From: Deltaproteobacteria bacterium
GTDB lineage: Bacteria > Desulfobacterota > Desulfobacteria > Desulfobacterales > Desulfatirhabdiaceae
DNA: 64,000 bases
Direction: 5' to 3'
Assembly (NCBI GenBank): GCA_016219185.1
Contig: JACRBZ010000061.1
Coordinates: forward strand, 1-64,000
Shown: piece by piece, positions 49,928 to 60,057 of the stretch
Layout of the letters: each line of letters starts with the position of its first letter
Numbering within the stretch: the stretch's first letter is position 1
Program-made: the position numbers and the translations under genes
Notes under the pieces: model-generated
What the model was told of the DNA's origin: nothing
The model's input: the letters and a program-made list of their open reading frames with translations, nothing else
The model's database searches: none

Positions 49928-50941
49928 CTATACTTTCACGCGTCGCTTGGATGTATCAATTCCCAAAAGTTTGCCGAGGTTTTCTCCGAAAATCTTCCGA
50001 CGGTCATCGTCCGTAAGTTCGGGATAACCATAACTCTCCTGCATATCTTTGGGAAATTGAAAATTCCGGAGACCCTCTACGCCGAGCTTGTACTGCCAGG
50101 CAAAACCCACATAGTCGATGCCCCAGATAATTCGGTCAGTTCCCACACATCGAATAGCCTCGCCAAGGATTTTGGCAAACTTTCTTGGTGCACTGAGTGC
50201 CCATGGCACCAAAAGGCTCAGGCTCGGGTACACATTCGGATGACTCATAGCGACCATGTTTAGATCATCACAGTACGGATATCCCATATGAAAGGCGACT
50301 ATCTTTAACTCGGGAAAATCTCGGGCAACATCATCCAGTTGAATGGGCAGTGCGTACTTGCTCTTTCCGGGCGGCACCCATGAAAATCCTGTATGAATGT
50401 CCAACACGATCTTAAGTTCCTGGGCCTTCTCATACATGGGCCAGAGATCGGGATCATTCATGTAAGTGTCCTCCGGGGAATAATACTTAAAAATTTTTGC
50501 CCCCTTTTCCTTGACCCAATACTCCATTTCCCAAATGACATTCTTGACTCCTCTAAATTTAATCGGAGAAAGGTTGGGTTGATACATAAAGCGGTCCGGA
50601 TGCGACTCCACAACCTTCGCCATATCCTCATTGGTAAACCATCGCGAGGTGTATTTAACGGTTTCCATCATGGATTCAGGAAGCAGGCAGGCGATATCGA
50701 TTCCATATTTGTCCATAACCGCAATATAGGACTCAGGGTCCGTGTTTTTCACAAAATCATCGGGTCCAAGACCTTCCATGGCACTCTTCGGCATTCCGGT
50801 CTGGAAGGATCTTGTGATGCCTTCTACGGCCTTCCACCACATCTGAACCCCGGGATAGTGTTTTACCGCCGCCATATCGCCCACAAGGTGGCATTCCGGG
50901 TCTATTTTGAAGAATTCGTCCTGTTTAAATTCCTTTGTCAC
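49928..50941 (-). CDS. Amidohydrolase_2 family protein
   Basis: LDIHTGFSW, KIVAFHMGYPYCDDLNMVA, DRIIWGIDY. Confidence 0.8.
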   Translation of the reverse strand: MTKEFKQDEFFKIDPECHLVGDMAAVKHYPGVQMWWKAVEGITRSFQTGMPKSAMEGLGPDDFVKNTDPESYIAVMDKYGIDIACLLPESMMETVKYTSRWFTNEDMAKVVESHPDRFMYQPNLSPIKFRGVKNVIWEMEYWVKEKGAKIFKYYSPEDTYMNDPDLWPMYEKAQELKIVLDIHTGFSWVPPGKSKYALPIQLDDVARDFPELKIVAFHMGYPYCDDLNMVAMSHPNVYPSLSLLVPWALSAPRKFAKILGEAIRCVGTDRIIWGIDYVGFAWQYKLGVEGLRNFQFPKDMQESYGYPELTDDDRRKIFGENLGKLLGIDTSKRRVKV

Positions 50942-51101
50942 TATTATTCTCCTTTTTTAGGGCAGAAAAAAGGGATCAACTGTTCCAAACCCCTTTTTAT
51001 CTGCAAACCGTCATTGAAAAACGCCGGCATCATAAAGCTTGCGCAGCAAACCTTCCTGGTCTGGTTTTGGAATTTCAAAAAATGAATCCTGAACCTGCCT
51101 A

Positions 51102-52475
51102 TCACTTTCTTTGGCCGGGCCCCCGGAAAGATCTCCAGTGCTGTTCCAAGGTGGAAATCTCTTTCTTCCACCATGGCCTGTGCAAAGAAGGCAACGGCGC
51201 ATTGGTGACACCTTTCATCAAAATGGATTCATGTTTCAGGCGAGCTCCTATTCTGTATTCATCCATGGCATATTCCCTGCCCAGCCATGGGTTTTGAGGG
51301 CATTCCGGTGTAATGCCGGACAGACATCGCATCAAACATATATTACATCGTTTGCATATGTTGATCTCATCCGTGCGCCCTTCCATCACTTTGTTGCAGT
51401 ATTCGGGGTCGATAAACAACTGGCGTGCCATAGCGGAAATATCGAATTTTCCAGCACTGATATCCCTATCTGCTTTGATCGGGTCATGCTGAGATGCAAC
51501 AATCACAGGGATTTTCAAAACCTTCTTGAAATCCGCGCCGGTATCCGGGATATGTCCTGCTGCCTCAGCAGTCCCCACCAGATGACATGTTTCTTCGTAT
51601 CCGCCTCCATCCGAAAGACTGATGAAGTCCGCACCACGGGCCTCCAAATCCTTTGCCACGTCAATCATCTCTTCCCGAGTCAAACCACCTTCCATATGCT
51701 CTTCAGCGCTGATTCGAACACCGACAGCCACACCAGGACAGGCGTAGCGCACCTGTTCCATGGTTTCATTAAGCAGACGTTTTCGATTTCGCCATTCCCC
51801 TCCGTACATGTCGGTTCGCTTATTGGATAGGGGAGAGAGAAATTCATGTTCCAGATATCCATGGGGGCCGTGGATTTCAATAACATCGAAACCGCCGATT
51901 ACAGCAAGCTGGCAGCTCTTGGCATATTCTTTTTGCTCACTCTGGATCTCGGATATAGACATCTCCCGGGTCATTTGACCCACGAGAAACTCCCTGGCGC
52001 TCTCGCTTTTGATCATGATCGATTCAAGTCCCTTTGTCATGGTATCCAAAGCGGCCTCATAGGGGAGCCCTGCAGTGGGAGCGGGTGCAAGGAGGGTCTC
52101 GTCATAGGAATGCCCCTGGCGGCCGAAACCCATGCTCATCTGAGCGCTGGCCAAGGCTCCGAAATGATGGATATGTTTGGTTAGCATGCCGAGTCCCTGG
52201 AGGTGTCCGGGATGGAAACAGTGAATATTCCTACCCCATACAAATTTTGAACCCATTCTTGTAGCCATGATTGCACCGGTGGTAACCAACGCGGCTCCAC
52301 CCTTGGCACGCGCTGCAAAATAGGCAATCTGTTGCTCCGTCACCTGTCCATCATGGCCGGCCATGGTCTCGTTCATGGGCGCTAAAGACATCCTGTTTTT
52401 TAATTCAAACGGACCGATCTTAATGGGCGTGGTGATATGATTTAACTGAGCCTTTTTCAACTTTTTCTCGACCAT
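51102..52475 (-). CDS. NADH:flavin oxidoreductase/OYE family Fe-S protein, copy 1
   Basis: NRMSLAPMNETM, HGPHGYLEHEFLSPLSNKRTDMYGGEWRNRKR, CKRCNICLMRC. Confidence 0.9.
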   Translation of the reverse strand: MVEKKLKKAQLNHITTPIKIGPFELKNRMSLAPMNETMAGHDGQVTEQQIAYFAARAKGGAALVTTGAIMATRMGSKFVWGRNIHCFHPGHLQGLGMLTKHIHHFGALASAQMSMGFGRQGHSYDETLLAPAPTAGLPYEAALDTMTKGLESIMIKSESAREFLVGQMTREMSISEIQSEQKEYAKSCQLAVIGGFDVIEIHGPHGYLEHEFLSPLSNKRTDMYGGEWRNRKRLLNETMEQVRYACPGVAVGVRISAEEHMEGGLTREEMIDVAKDLEARGADFISLSDGGGYEETCHLVGTAEAAGHIPDTGADFKKVLKIPVIVASQHDPIKADRDISAGKFDISAMARQLFIDPEYCNKVMEGRTDEINICKRCNICLMRCLSGITPECPQNPWLGREYAMDEYRIGARLKHESILMKGVTNAPLPSLHRPWWKKEISTLEQHWRSFRGPGQRK

Positions 52476-52590
52476 TTGATTCTCCTATAATATTGTGTGG
52501 TTATGTTACAAAATCATTGGGACCTTCTACCTGAAAGAAGTTGCGTTAACCAGTCCGGTTGCTTCATCTATTATTTTATCGTGGTAGTTT

Positions 52591-53397
52591 TTATTTACCT
52601 TTAAAGACTGGTTTTCGTTTTTCCACAAAGGCGGCAACGCCCTCTTTGCAATCCTCGGAAGCGTTGAGCCACATGACAGAACCGCGCTCGATTGCAAGGG
52701 CGGCCTCCATGCTGTCGCAAGTAATGGAGTTGTTGATCACGTTCTTGGCTGCTCTGAGAGCCAAAGGAGGCTTGGCGATCATTTCTCCCACAATCTTTTC
52801 CACTTCCTGATAGAGGGTTTCATTGGACGGCAATACGCGGTTGACCAATCCCCAGTGGCAGGCTTCTTCCGCAGAAATGACCTCACCCCGGTAAATCATC
52901 TCCTTCGCCCGGTTCACCGGGATCTTCCGCGGAAGGCGCACCGTTCCCCCCCAGCCGGCCAACAAACCCAGATTGATCTCAAGCAACCCGAACTTGGCGT
53001 TTTGACTGGTGTAGATGAAATCGCAACACAGCGCCAGTTCCATGCCGCCTGCAAAACAGTATCCGTTGACCGCAGCGACAATCGGCTTTTCCATGTAATT
53101 CATAAGGTGTTGTATGCTGTTGCCGCGCTTATAAGCAAAATCGTACCCGCTCACGATGTCCAGGCTCTGGAACAGCTTGATGTCCCCCCCGCTTGAAAAT
53201 GCTTTATCGCCGGCACCCGTCAGAACCACACAGCGGATGTCGTTATCATGGGCGATGTCGGTCAAGGCATGAAGGAGTTCCTGCTGCATCGTGTCCGAGA
53301 GTGCATTCATCATCTTTTCGTCGTTCAGGGTGATCCATAGCACCTCATCGCAAGGCCCTTTTCTCTGACAGATGATTTTTTCATATTCTTTACTCAT
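52591..53397 (-). CDS. Enoyl-CoA hydratase/isomerase (crotonase) family
   Basis: AFSSGGDIKLFQ, AVNGYCFAGGMELALCCDFIYTSQNAKFGLLEINLGLLAGWGGT. Confidence 0.93.
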   Translation of the reverse strand: MSKEYEKIICQRKGPCDEVLWITLNDEKMMNALSDTMQQELLHALTDIAHDNDIRCVVLTGAGDKAFSSGGDIKLFQSLDIVSGYDFAYKRGNSIQHLMNYMEKPIVAAVNGYCFAGGMELALCCDFIYTSQNAKFGLLEINLGLLAGWGGTVRLPRKIPVNRAKEMIYRGEVISAEEACHWGLVNRVLPSNETLYQEVEKIVGEMIAKPPLALRAAKNVINNSITCDSMEAALAIERGSVMWLNASEDCKEGVAAFVEKRKPVFKGK

Positions 53398-53500
53398 GGG
53401 GATAATCCTCCTCCTTTCACTCCGTGGAAACATTTGATTGCGTCGGCCGGCAAACCATACTGCCAGACACTGCCACGCAAATCGCATCGACTGATAGGAG

Positions 53501-53956
53501 CTACGGCTTGATGGGTTTCCATTTCGGAAGTGAAACTTCCTTAGACACATCCTCGAAAACGACCTCCAGTTCCATTCCGTTTTTTAACATATTATGATCG
53601 CACTCAACGATATTGGTTATCATACGCGGGCCTTCTTTAAGGTCGACCAGTCCCAGCACATAGGGTAAATCAGGCATGAAAGGAAAAGGCACACCGTATT
53701 CATTTATTGCGAAAGCATATAGTGTCGCCTTTCCGGACGCCTCAATCCACTCATGATCATCGGAGTGGCATTCCGTGCAGTAAAGGTAAGGTGGATGATC
53801 GATATGACCACAGTCCTTGCACTGCTTCAACAGCAGCTTATGTTGTCCGGCACCATCCCAGAAAGGCCTGGACCATTTTGTGGGAATAGGCATCGGTTTT
53901 GCGAAGTCCGCATCGGATAGGTTTAGTTTCTGTTTCAATTGCTCTTTGATATCCAT
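53501..53956 (-). CDS. DUF35 / OB-fold zinc-ribbon acyl-CoA-associated protein
   Basis: KQCKDCGHIDHPPYLYCTECHSDDHEWIEASGKATLYAF. Confidence 0.9.
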   Translation of the reverse strand: MDIKEQLKQKLNLSDADFAKPMPIPTKWSRPFWDGAGQHKLLLKQCKDCGHIDHPPYLYCTECHSDDHEWIEASGKATLYAFAINEYGVPFPFMPDLPYVLGLVDLKEGPRMITNIVECDHNMLKNGMELEVVFEDVSKEVSLPKWKPIKP

Positions 53957-53976
53957 CAGCTCTCTCCCTTGTCGTG

Positions 53977-55173
53977 CTATGATTTCGGTATTTCGTTGCC
54001 CATTACCGTGAAGTGAATATCCATGAAGGCACCTCCCCCACAGTCCTCAATTAGAAATTTTGCACCGGGAACCTGTGCTCTCCCGGCTTTTCCCTGAAGC
54101 TGACGTACCCCCTCAACGAAAACGGCAAAACCCACACCTGTTCCCGTATGTCCAAAACTCATTGCCTCTCCATTGGTGGTACATGGGAATTTACCACCGG
54201 GGGCGGTTTCTCCGGATTTAAACAGGGCGCCTGATTGGCCGGGTTTAACGAAACCCAGGGCATCCGCCACCATGAGGGTGAAAAATGGATACGCACCGTA
54301 GATCTCGAATATATCCATATCCTCGGGACCGAGCCCTGCTTCTTCATAAGCCCTCTTGGCGGCGGGCTCAAAAAATTCATTCATCCTGCCGTAGTCTTTG
54401 CAGACAGCGTTTGTGATGCTTCGATGGGAATAACGGGAGCCCTCTCCAAGGATGTAGACCGGTCGTTCACAGATTTTTTTAGCCTTTTCCGCGGTGGTCA
54501 TGATGTAGGCGCACCCGCCGTCTGCCAGAACATTGCACATAAACGCCGTCAACGGATAGGCGACCATGCGGCTTTTCAAAACTTGTTCCACGGTAAGGGT
54601 CTTTTTGTGGAACATTGCATTTGGCTGTAAATTAGCCCACTTCCGATGTGAGACACAGACAGCGGCAATCTGTTCAATGGTGGTTCCCGTGTAGGCCATG
54701 TAGCCCTGGGTCATCATGGCAGCCAGGGCATTGTAGGTCATGCCATATGGAAGATCCCACTCCAGATCGGAACCTGCTATGGCAAAGTATTTGGACTGCT
54801 CGTTCATGCTGAATTGGGAAAAGCGTTGGGCATGGACCACCAGGACGGTATCTGTTTCACCTGAACGAAGTATCCCTTCAGCGGTCTTGCGGATGGTAAA
54901 ACTGGACCCTCCCCCTGAGATGGTTGCCCCTGTGATTTTACATCCCTTGGCGCCGATGGCCTCCGGCAGTCGGCCGAAAAACAATTCAGTATTATATTCG
55001 GCTCCCATAATATGGGCTGCTCCCAGAACAGCGCCAATCTCATTCTTATCGATACCGGCGTCTCTTATCGCCAGTCTGGCCGCTGTATAGGCGATTTCAA
55101 ACTCGCTCCGTTCCGGATAGATACCGCACGGCACTTCTCCGGTTCCGATAATCGCAAACTCTCCTTTGCTCAT
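53977..55173 (-). CDS. Thiolase-like / lipid-transfer-protein family enzyme
   Basis: AARLAIRDAGIDKNEI, ISGGGSSFTIRKTAEGILRSGETD, GEAMSFGHTGTG, DCGGGAFMDIHFTV. Confidence 0.88.
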   Translation of the reverse strand: MSKGEFAIIGTGEVPCGIYPERSEFEIAYTAARLAIRDAGIDKNEIGAVLGAAHIMGAEYNTELFFGRLPEAIGAKGCKITGATISGGGSSFTIRKTAEGILRSGETDTVLVVHAQRFSQFSMNEQSKYFAIAGSDLEWDLPYGMTYNALAAMMTQGYMAYTGTTIEQIAAVCVSHRKWANLQPNAMFHKKTLTVEQVLKSRMVAYPLTAFMCNVLADGGCAYIMTTAEKAKKICERPVYILGEGSRYSHRSITNAVCKDYGRMNEFFEPAAKRAYEEAGLGPEDMDIFEIYGAYPFFTLMVADALGFVKPGQSGALFKSGETAPGGKFPCTTNGEAMSFGHTGTGVGFAVFVEGVRQLQGKAGRAQVPGAKFLIEDCGGGAFMDIHFTVMGNEIPKS

Positions 55174-55281
55174 GAATCTCTCCTTGATTATTGTTTCCGA
55201 ATTAAATAGAGCATTCCACATATACTTTATTTAATTTAGACCCGATTTATTTATTCATAGTTTAAAATGAATTATAAAATA

Positions 55282-55291
55282 TGACCGGTCA
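55282..55291. promoter_or_regulatory. Candidate TetR-type operator palindrome in divergent promoter region
   Basis: TGACCGGTCA perfect 10-bp dyad in the AT-rich intergenic region between divergent operons. Confidence 0.4.
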
Positions 55292-55595
55292 GTTGTTTAA
55301 AATAATCAATACAAAAAGCATTACCGTGTGTCAAGAAAAAAATGAAAGCACAAATATCAAATTAACATACTATAATTGTAGATATATAAATATTTTATAT
55401 TTTTTTCTTGACAAACCCAAACCAGAATTATTATTGTACATATAATATGAATATTCAGTCATTATATATGTCAACCATAACCTCCATCGCTGGATTTCCA
55501 GTTTCATTACTCAGATGGACATGCGTATAATGAATTGTCTGAACGACCTGATTCCTTGATTGGATGAAACCTTAACCCAAAACAGGAGTTCCACA

Positions 55596-57146
55596 ATGTA
55601 TGTACTTGGTGATGTTCCGAAAAAGGGAGCGACGCTGAATCCCGACAAAACGGCTATCGTCTTTGAGAACAGGCGGATTACTTTCAAAGAACTGGATGAG
55701 CGCGTCAACCGCCTGGCTAACGCGTTTATCGGTCTTGGGTGCAAAAAGGGTGACCGTCTCGCGATCCTGTCCGAAAACACCCATAAATACATGGAAGTAT
55801 ATTTTGCTGCCGCCAAGGCAGGCATGAGTGTGACGCCATTGAATTTCAGACTTTCCGACACCGAATTGGCCTACATTGTTAACGATAGTGAATCGGTGCT
55901 TTTTCTGGCCGGGGACGGTTATGAAGGCAGATCTAAAACGATCAAAAGCCAGTTGAAGCATATCAACAATTATATTTCATTGGATAACCATGCGGAAAGT
56001 CATCTGTTTTATGAGGATATTCTCCGGGAATCTTCGGTTGATGAGCCCAAAGTGCCGGTAAACGAAAATGATATGGCCATTCTTATGTACACCGGTGGCA
56101 CAACCGGCCTTCCCAAGGGGGTAATGCTGTCGCATAGAAATATCCTGAGTGCGATGTATGGTCTGATCATTTCCTTCACGATTACACGACACGACACGGA
56201 GTGTTTTATTCTTCCTCTTTTTCACATATCCCTCTGGCCGGTTCTTTGCGTTTTGATGGTTGGGGGGACGGCTGTCATTATCCGCCGTCCTGACCTCCAA
56301 ACCCTGCTCCAGGCCATTCAGAAGGAAAAATGTACGCACATTGTTCTGGTTCCGACGCTTTTAAACTGGATACTCGATCTTTCGAACATCGATGAATTCG
56401 ATCTCACCAGCCTCAGACTCATCACATATGCCGGCAGCCCGATGCCAGCCGAAATCCTTAAAAAATGCATCAGCAAATTCGGGAATATCTTTGCACAGGG
56501 TTATGGTCTGACCGAGGCTGCGCCGCTTGTTACAACCCTGCATTCGGAAGATCATTTTTTCGATGGACCCAAAGCCAAGTTGCTGATGAGCGTTGGTAAA
56601 GAGGGGGCCACAGTTAATGTGCGGGTAGTCGATGAGAACGATCAACCGGTCAATCCGGGGCAGGTAGGGGAGATTGTGGCCAGGGGGGAAAATATCATGA
56701 TGGGTTACTGGAAAAATCCCGATCTTACAACCCAGGCACTCAGGGGCGGCTGGCTTCATACCGGTGATTTGGGAACCCTCGATGAAGAAGGATATATCTA
56801 CCTGGTGGATCGAAAGGCGGATATGATCGTGACAGGGGGTGAAAACGTTTATCCAAAAGAGACCGAGGATATTCTTTATTCACACCCGGCCGTATTTGAG
56901 TGTGCGGTGGTTTCCGCTCCTGATGCAAAGTGGGGGGAACGGGTTCAGGCCGTCGTCGTTTTGAAAAATGGATGCCATGTCACTGAGGAGGAAATGATCA
57001 CATATTGCAAGCAAAGGCTTGCCGGATACAAATGTCCAAAGAAAATCGATTTCTGGGATGACCTGCCCAAGACAACAGTCGGCAAAATCAAAAGGAAGGA
57101 CGTCAAGAAACATTTCTGGGAAGGGTGCAAGAAAATGGTCGGATAA
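55596..57146 (+). CDS. Acyl-CoA synthetase (AMP-forming)
   Basis: LMYTGGTTGLPKGVMLSHRN, GYGLTEAAP, GWLHTGDLGTLDEEGYIYLVDRKADMIVTGGENVYP. Confidence 0.95.
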   Translation: MYVLGDVPKKGATLNPDKTAIVFENRRITFKELDERVNRLANAFIGLGCKKGDRLAILSENTHKYMEVYFAAAKAGMSVTPLNFRLSDTELAYIVNDSESVLFLAGDGYEGRSKTIKSQLKHINNYISLDNHAESHLFYEDILRESSVDEPKVPVNENDMAILMYTGGTTGLPKGVMLSHRNILSAMYGLIISFTITRHDTECFILPLFHISLWPVLCVLMVGGTAVIIRRPDLQTLLQAIQKEKCTHIVLVPTLLNWILDLSNIDEFDLTSLRLITYAGSPMPAEILKKCISKFGNIFAQGYGLTEAAPLVTTLHSEDHFFDGPKAKLLMSVGKEGATVNVRVVDENDQPVNPGQVGEIVARGENIMMGYWKNPDLTTQALRGGWLHTGDLGTLDEEGYIYLVDRKADMIVTGGENVYPKETEDILYSHPAVFECAVVSAPDAKWGERVQAVVVLKNGCHVTEEEMITYCKQRLAGYKCPKKIDFWDDLPKTTVGKIKRKDVKKHFWEGCKKMVG

Positions 57147-57174
57147 AATGTATTCAAATAACAAGGAGAATGTC

Positions 57175-58566
57175 ATGGCGAAGAAAAAGCTCGAAAAACA
57201 GCATCTCAAGACAATTACGAGTCCCATCAAGATGGGAGAATTGGAATTAAAGAACCGCATGTGGTTGGCCCCCATGAACGAGACATTATCCGGGCACAAT
57301 GGCGAAATGACCGAGCAATGCATCTCCTATTTTGCGGCTCGTGCCAAAGGTGGCGCTGCCGTGGTGAGTACCGGCGCAGTCATGGGTACGGAGATGTGTT
57401 CAAAATATGTTTGGGGTCGAAATCTTGCCTGTTATCACCCCGGGCATATGCAGGGACTCACACTGCTGACAGATCGCATCCATTACTTTGGTTCCCTGGC
57501 ATGTGTCCAAATGACCATCGGCTTCGGCAGACAGGGGCACTCTCATCACCATGATGAACTGGTACCTTCAGCCTCCGCAGGTCTTCCCTACGAGATGGGT
57601 GTGGACAAGCAACCGGGCGGGGCTATCATTGCCTCATTTAAAGATGAGTATCCGCGGCAGGATATGGTCGGGCAGATGACCCGTGAAATGACGATCAACG
57701 AGATACGGAGCGAGCAGAAAGAGTTCGCCCATAGCTGCCAACTCGCATTGAAATCGGGTTTTGACATCATCGAGATCCATGCCCCTCACGGCTATCTGGA
57801 GCATTCATTTCTTTCCCCCGTAATAAACAAGCGTACTGATATGTACGGCGGCGAGTGGCGCAATCGAAAGCGGTTTTTAAATGAAGTGGCGGAGCAGATT
57901 CGGTATGCCTGTCCGGGTGCGGTCGTGGGAGCGCGCATCAGTAACATGGAATATTTTGAAGGCGGCCTGACAAAGGAAGAAATGATCGATGTGGCTCTGG
58001 ATCTCCAGGATCGGGGCCTTGACTATATCAATCTTTCATCCGGAGGCGGTTATGAAGAAACCTTTCTTTTAGTCCCTGATTCAGACCATGCCGAGCACCT
58101 GCCAGATATAGCCATGGGCTTTAAAAAAGCGTTGAAAGTACCGACGATTGTGGCTTCTCAGCATGATCCGATCCAATCAAACAAAGATATGGAAGCAGGA
58201 AAATTCGATATTGCCGCCCTGGGAAGGCAGCTCTTCATTGATCCCGAATACCCCAACAAGGTCATGAGGGGGGATTTGGATGAAATTAAAATCTGTACAC
58301 GCTGCAATACATGCCTTGCCCGTTGTCTGGCGGGAATCGGGCCTGGCTGCCCCCATAATCCGGAATTGGGCAGAGAATATGGGAATCCGGCATACATGAT
58401 CGGTCCGCGTCAAAAACACGAGCACGTCATTCCGCCGGCCATGAGAAAAAAACCAATGCCTGCATTGGATCGCCCCTGGTGGAAACCGGAGCTTCCAGCG
58501 CTAAAGAAACATTTCCGCAAATTCCGTGGACCGGGACCCGGACCCCGCAAGCCCTCGGCTGATTAG
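57175..58566 (+). CDS. NADH:flavin oxidoreductase/OYE family Fe-S protein, copy 2
   Basis: NRMWLAPMNETL, APHGYLEHSFLSPVINKRTDMYGGEWRNRKR, CTRCNTCLARC; paralogue of 51102-52475. Confidence 0.9.
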   Translation: MAKKKLEKQHLKTITSPIKMGELELKNRMWLAPMNETLSGHNGEMTEQCISYFAARAKGGAAVVSTGAVMGTEMCSKYVWGRNLACYHPGHMQGLTLLTDRIHYFGSLACVQMTIGFGRQGHSHHHDELVPSASAGLPYEMGVDKQPGGAIIASFKDEYPRQDMVGQMTREMTINEIRSEQKEFAHSCQLALKSGFDIIEIHAPHGYLEHSFLSPVINKRTDMYGGEWRNRKRFLNEVAEQIRYACPGAVVGARISNMEYFEGGLTKEEMIDVALDLQDRGLDYINLSSGGGYEETFLLVPDSDHAEHLPDIAMGFKKALKVPTIVASQHDPIQSNKDMEAGKFDIAALGRQLFIDPEYPNKVMRGDLDEIKICTRCNTCLARCLAGIGPGCPHNPELGREYGNPAYMIGPRQKHEHVIPPAMRKKPMPALDRPWWKPELPALKKHFRKFRGPGPGPRKPSAD

Positions 58567-58669
58567 ACAGGGATATTCAGAAAATCGGTCATCGGCCGTT
58601 TTTCACGGATCATTGGGATTTGAAATTGGCATCTGTTCCAAGCGCAATAGCCTATTTGCGATTCATAAT

Positions 58670-58842
58670 ATATAAAGGGGGTCTGCATTTCGCTGGCCTA
58701 TTCCTGTAATAAGAATATGGATTTTCATTGTTCGCAACAAACTTTATATGAAGTCCCTCCTCCATATAGAGCAAGTGTCAGCAGAAATTATGACTGGGGT
58801 TCGGGTGTGGGTAGGCCAGCGAAATGGATGCCCCCTATATAT
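58670..58842. repeat. About 173-bp element bounded by 31-bp imperfect inverted repeats (MITE-like)
   Basis: ATATAAAGGGGGTCTGCATTTCGCTGGCCTA (58670-58700) versus reverse complement of 58812-58842 ATATATAGGGGGCATCCATTTCGCTGGCCTA. Confidence 0.75.
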
Positions 58843-58872
58843 CATTATCAACGAGAAAAGGAATTTTGAGAA

Positions 58873-60045
58873 ATGGACTTTGGATTTACAAGAGATCAGA
58901 TTATGTTGCGTAAAAGCATGCGTGAATTCGTTGATAAGGAAATCAAAGGCGAATACGCTCGGGATCTGGATGACGACCTGTCGAAAATGTTCATTGACGA
59001 GTCCATGTGGCAAAAGATTAAGGATCTTGGGATTTTTGCCGCGTCGGTGCCTGAAGAATATGGCGGTTTGGGGGGAAGCATCATAGATGACGTGATTATT
59101 TCCGAGGAATTCGCCAGAGGCTCAACTGCCGTGGCAATGTCCTTCGGAGCCACGACCGGATTTGGCGCAAGGTCCATCCTCTTTGGCGGAACCGAGGAAC
59201 AAAAGAGACTTTACCTCCCACAGATCGCCGAGGGGGAAATAAAGTTTGCCATGGCCGTTACTGAACCGGCAGGCGGAACCGATTTGCTTGGGGCCATTAC
59301 AACGACTGCCAGACCCGAAGGCGACCATTTTATTGTCAGTGGCCAAAAAATATATATCACCAATGCCCACATGGCGGACTACATCCTAACCCTTGTCAGA
59401 ACAGATGAGACGACGCGGAAAAAATCTAAATCCTTGACGCTTTTTCTTATGCCGGTTAAAGATAACCCTGGTGTAAAGATTGTTCCCATGAAAAAGTTCA
59501 CCATCAAGGGCGCATCCGCCTGCGAGGTTTTTTTTGACAACGCCAAAGTGCCTGCCGAAAACATGGTGGGCGAACTCCATAATGGTTGGTATGTTCTTCT
59601 TAAAACTCTTAACCATGAAAGAATCATCGTGGCAGCCCTGACCAACGGGATAGGCCAGGCTGCACTTGAGGACATGGTGGCCTATGCAAAAAAGAGGGAA
59701 GCATTCGGCAGACCCATTGGGCAGTATCAATCGATTCAGCACAAAATAGCCGATACCGCAATGGAGCTGGAGTTAGCCAAACTCATTACCTACAAGGCTG
59801 CATGGCTCCTGGAGGCTGGAAAACCCTGCCATATGGAAGCGGTAATGGCAAAGGTGTTCAGCTCCGAGATGGCATTCAAGGCCGGCACAAGGGGTCTTGA
59901 TATTTTTGCAGGTTATGGAGTTACACTGGAATGTGATATGCAGAGGTATTTTAGAGATTCCAGGCAGTGTACGTTCTCTCCCATTTCGAACGAAATGGCG
60001 CGCAATTTTATCGCCGAGCAATTCGGTCTTCCAAAATCTTATTGA
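58873..60045 (+). CDS. Acyl-CoA dehydrogenase
   Basis: AVTEPAGGTDLLGAI, ASACEVFFDNAKVPAENMVG, YRDSRQ-like YFRDSRQCTFSPISNEMARNFIAEQFGLP. Confidence 0.93.
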   Translation: MDFGFTRDQIMLRKSMREFVDKEIKGEYARDLDDDLSKMFIDESMWQKIKDLGIFAASVPEEYGGLGGSIIDDVIISEEFARGSTAVAMSFGATTGFGARSILFGGTEEQKRLYLPQIAEGEIKFAMAVTEPAGGTDLLGAITTTARPEGDHFIVSGQKIYITNAHMADYILTLVRTDETTRKKSKSLTLFLMPVKDNPGVKIVPMKKFTIKGASACEVFFDNAKVPAENMVGELHNGWYVLLKTLNHERIIVAALTNGIGQAALEDMVAYAKKREAFGRPIGQYQSIQHKIADTAMELELAKLITYKAAWLLEAGKPCHMEAVMAKVFSSEMAFKAGTRGLDIFAGYGVTLECDMQRYFRDSRQCTFSPISNEMARNFIAEQFGLPKSY

Positions 60046-60057
60046 TCGGGAGGCATC

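Noticed and set aside
56009-56759. Minus-strand ORFs inside the acyl-CoA synthetase
   Set aside because: Antisense to a clear AMP-binding enzyme; no homology signals.
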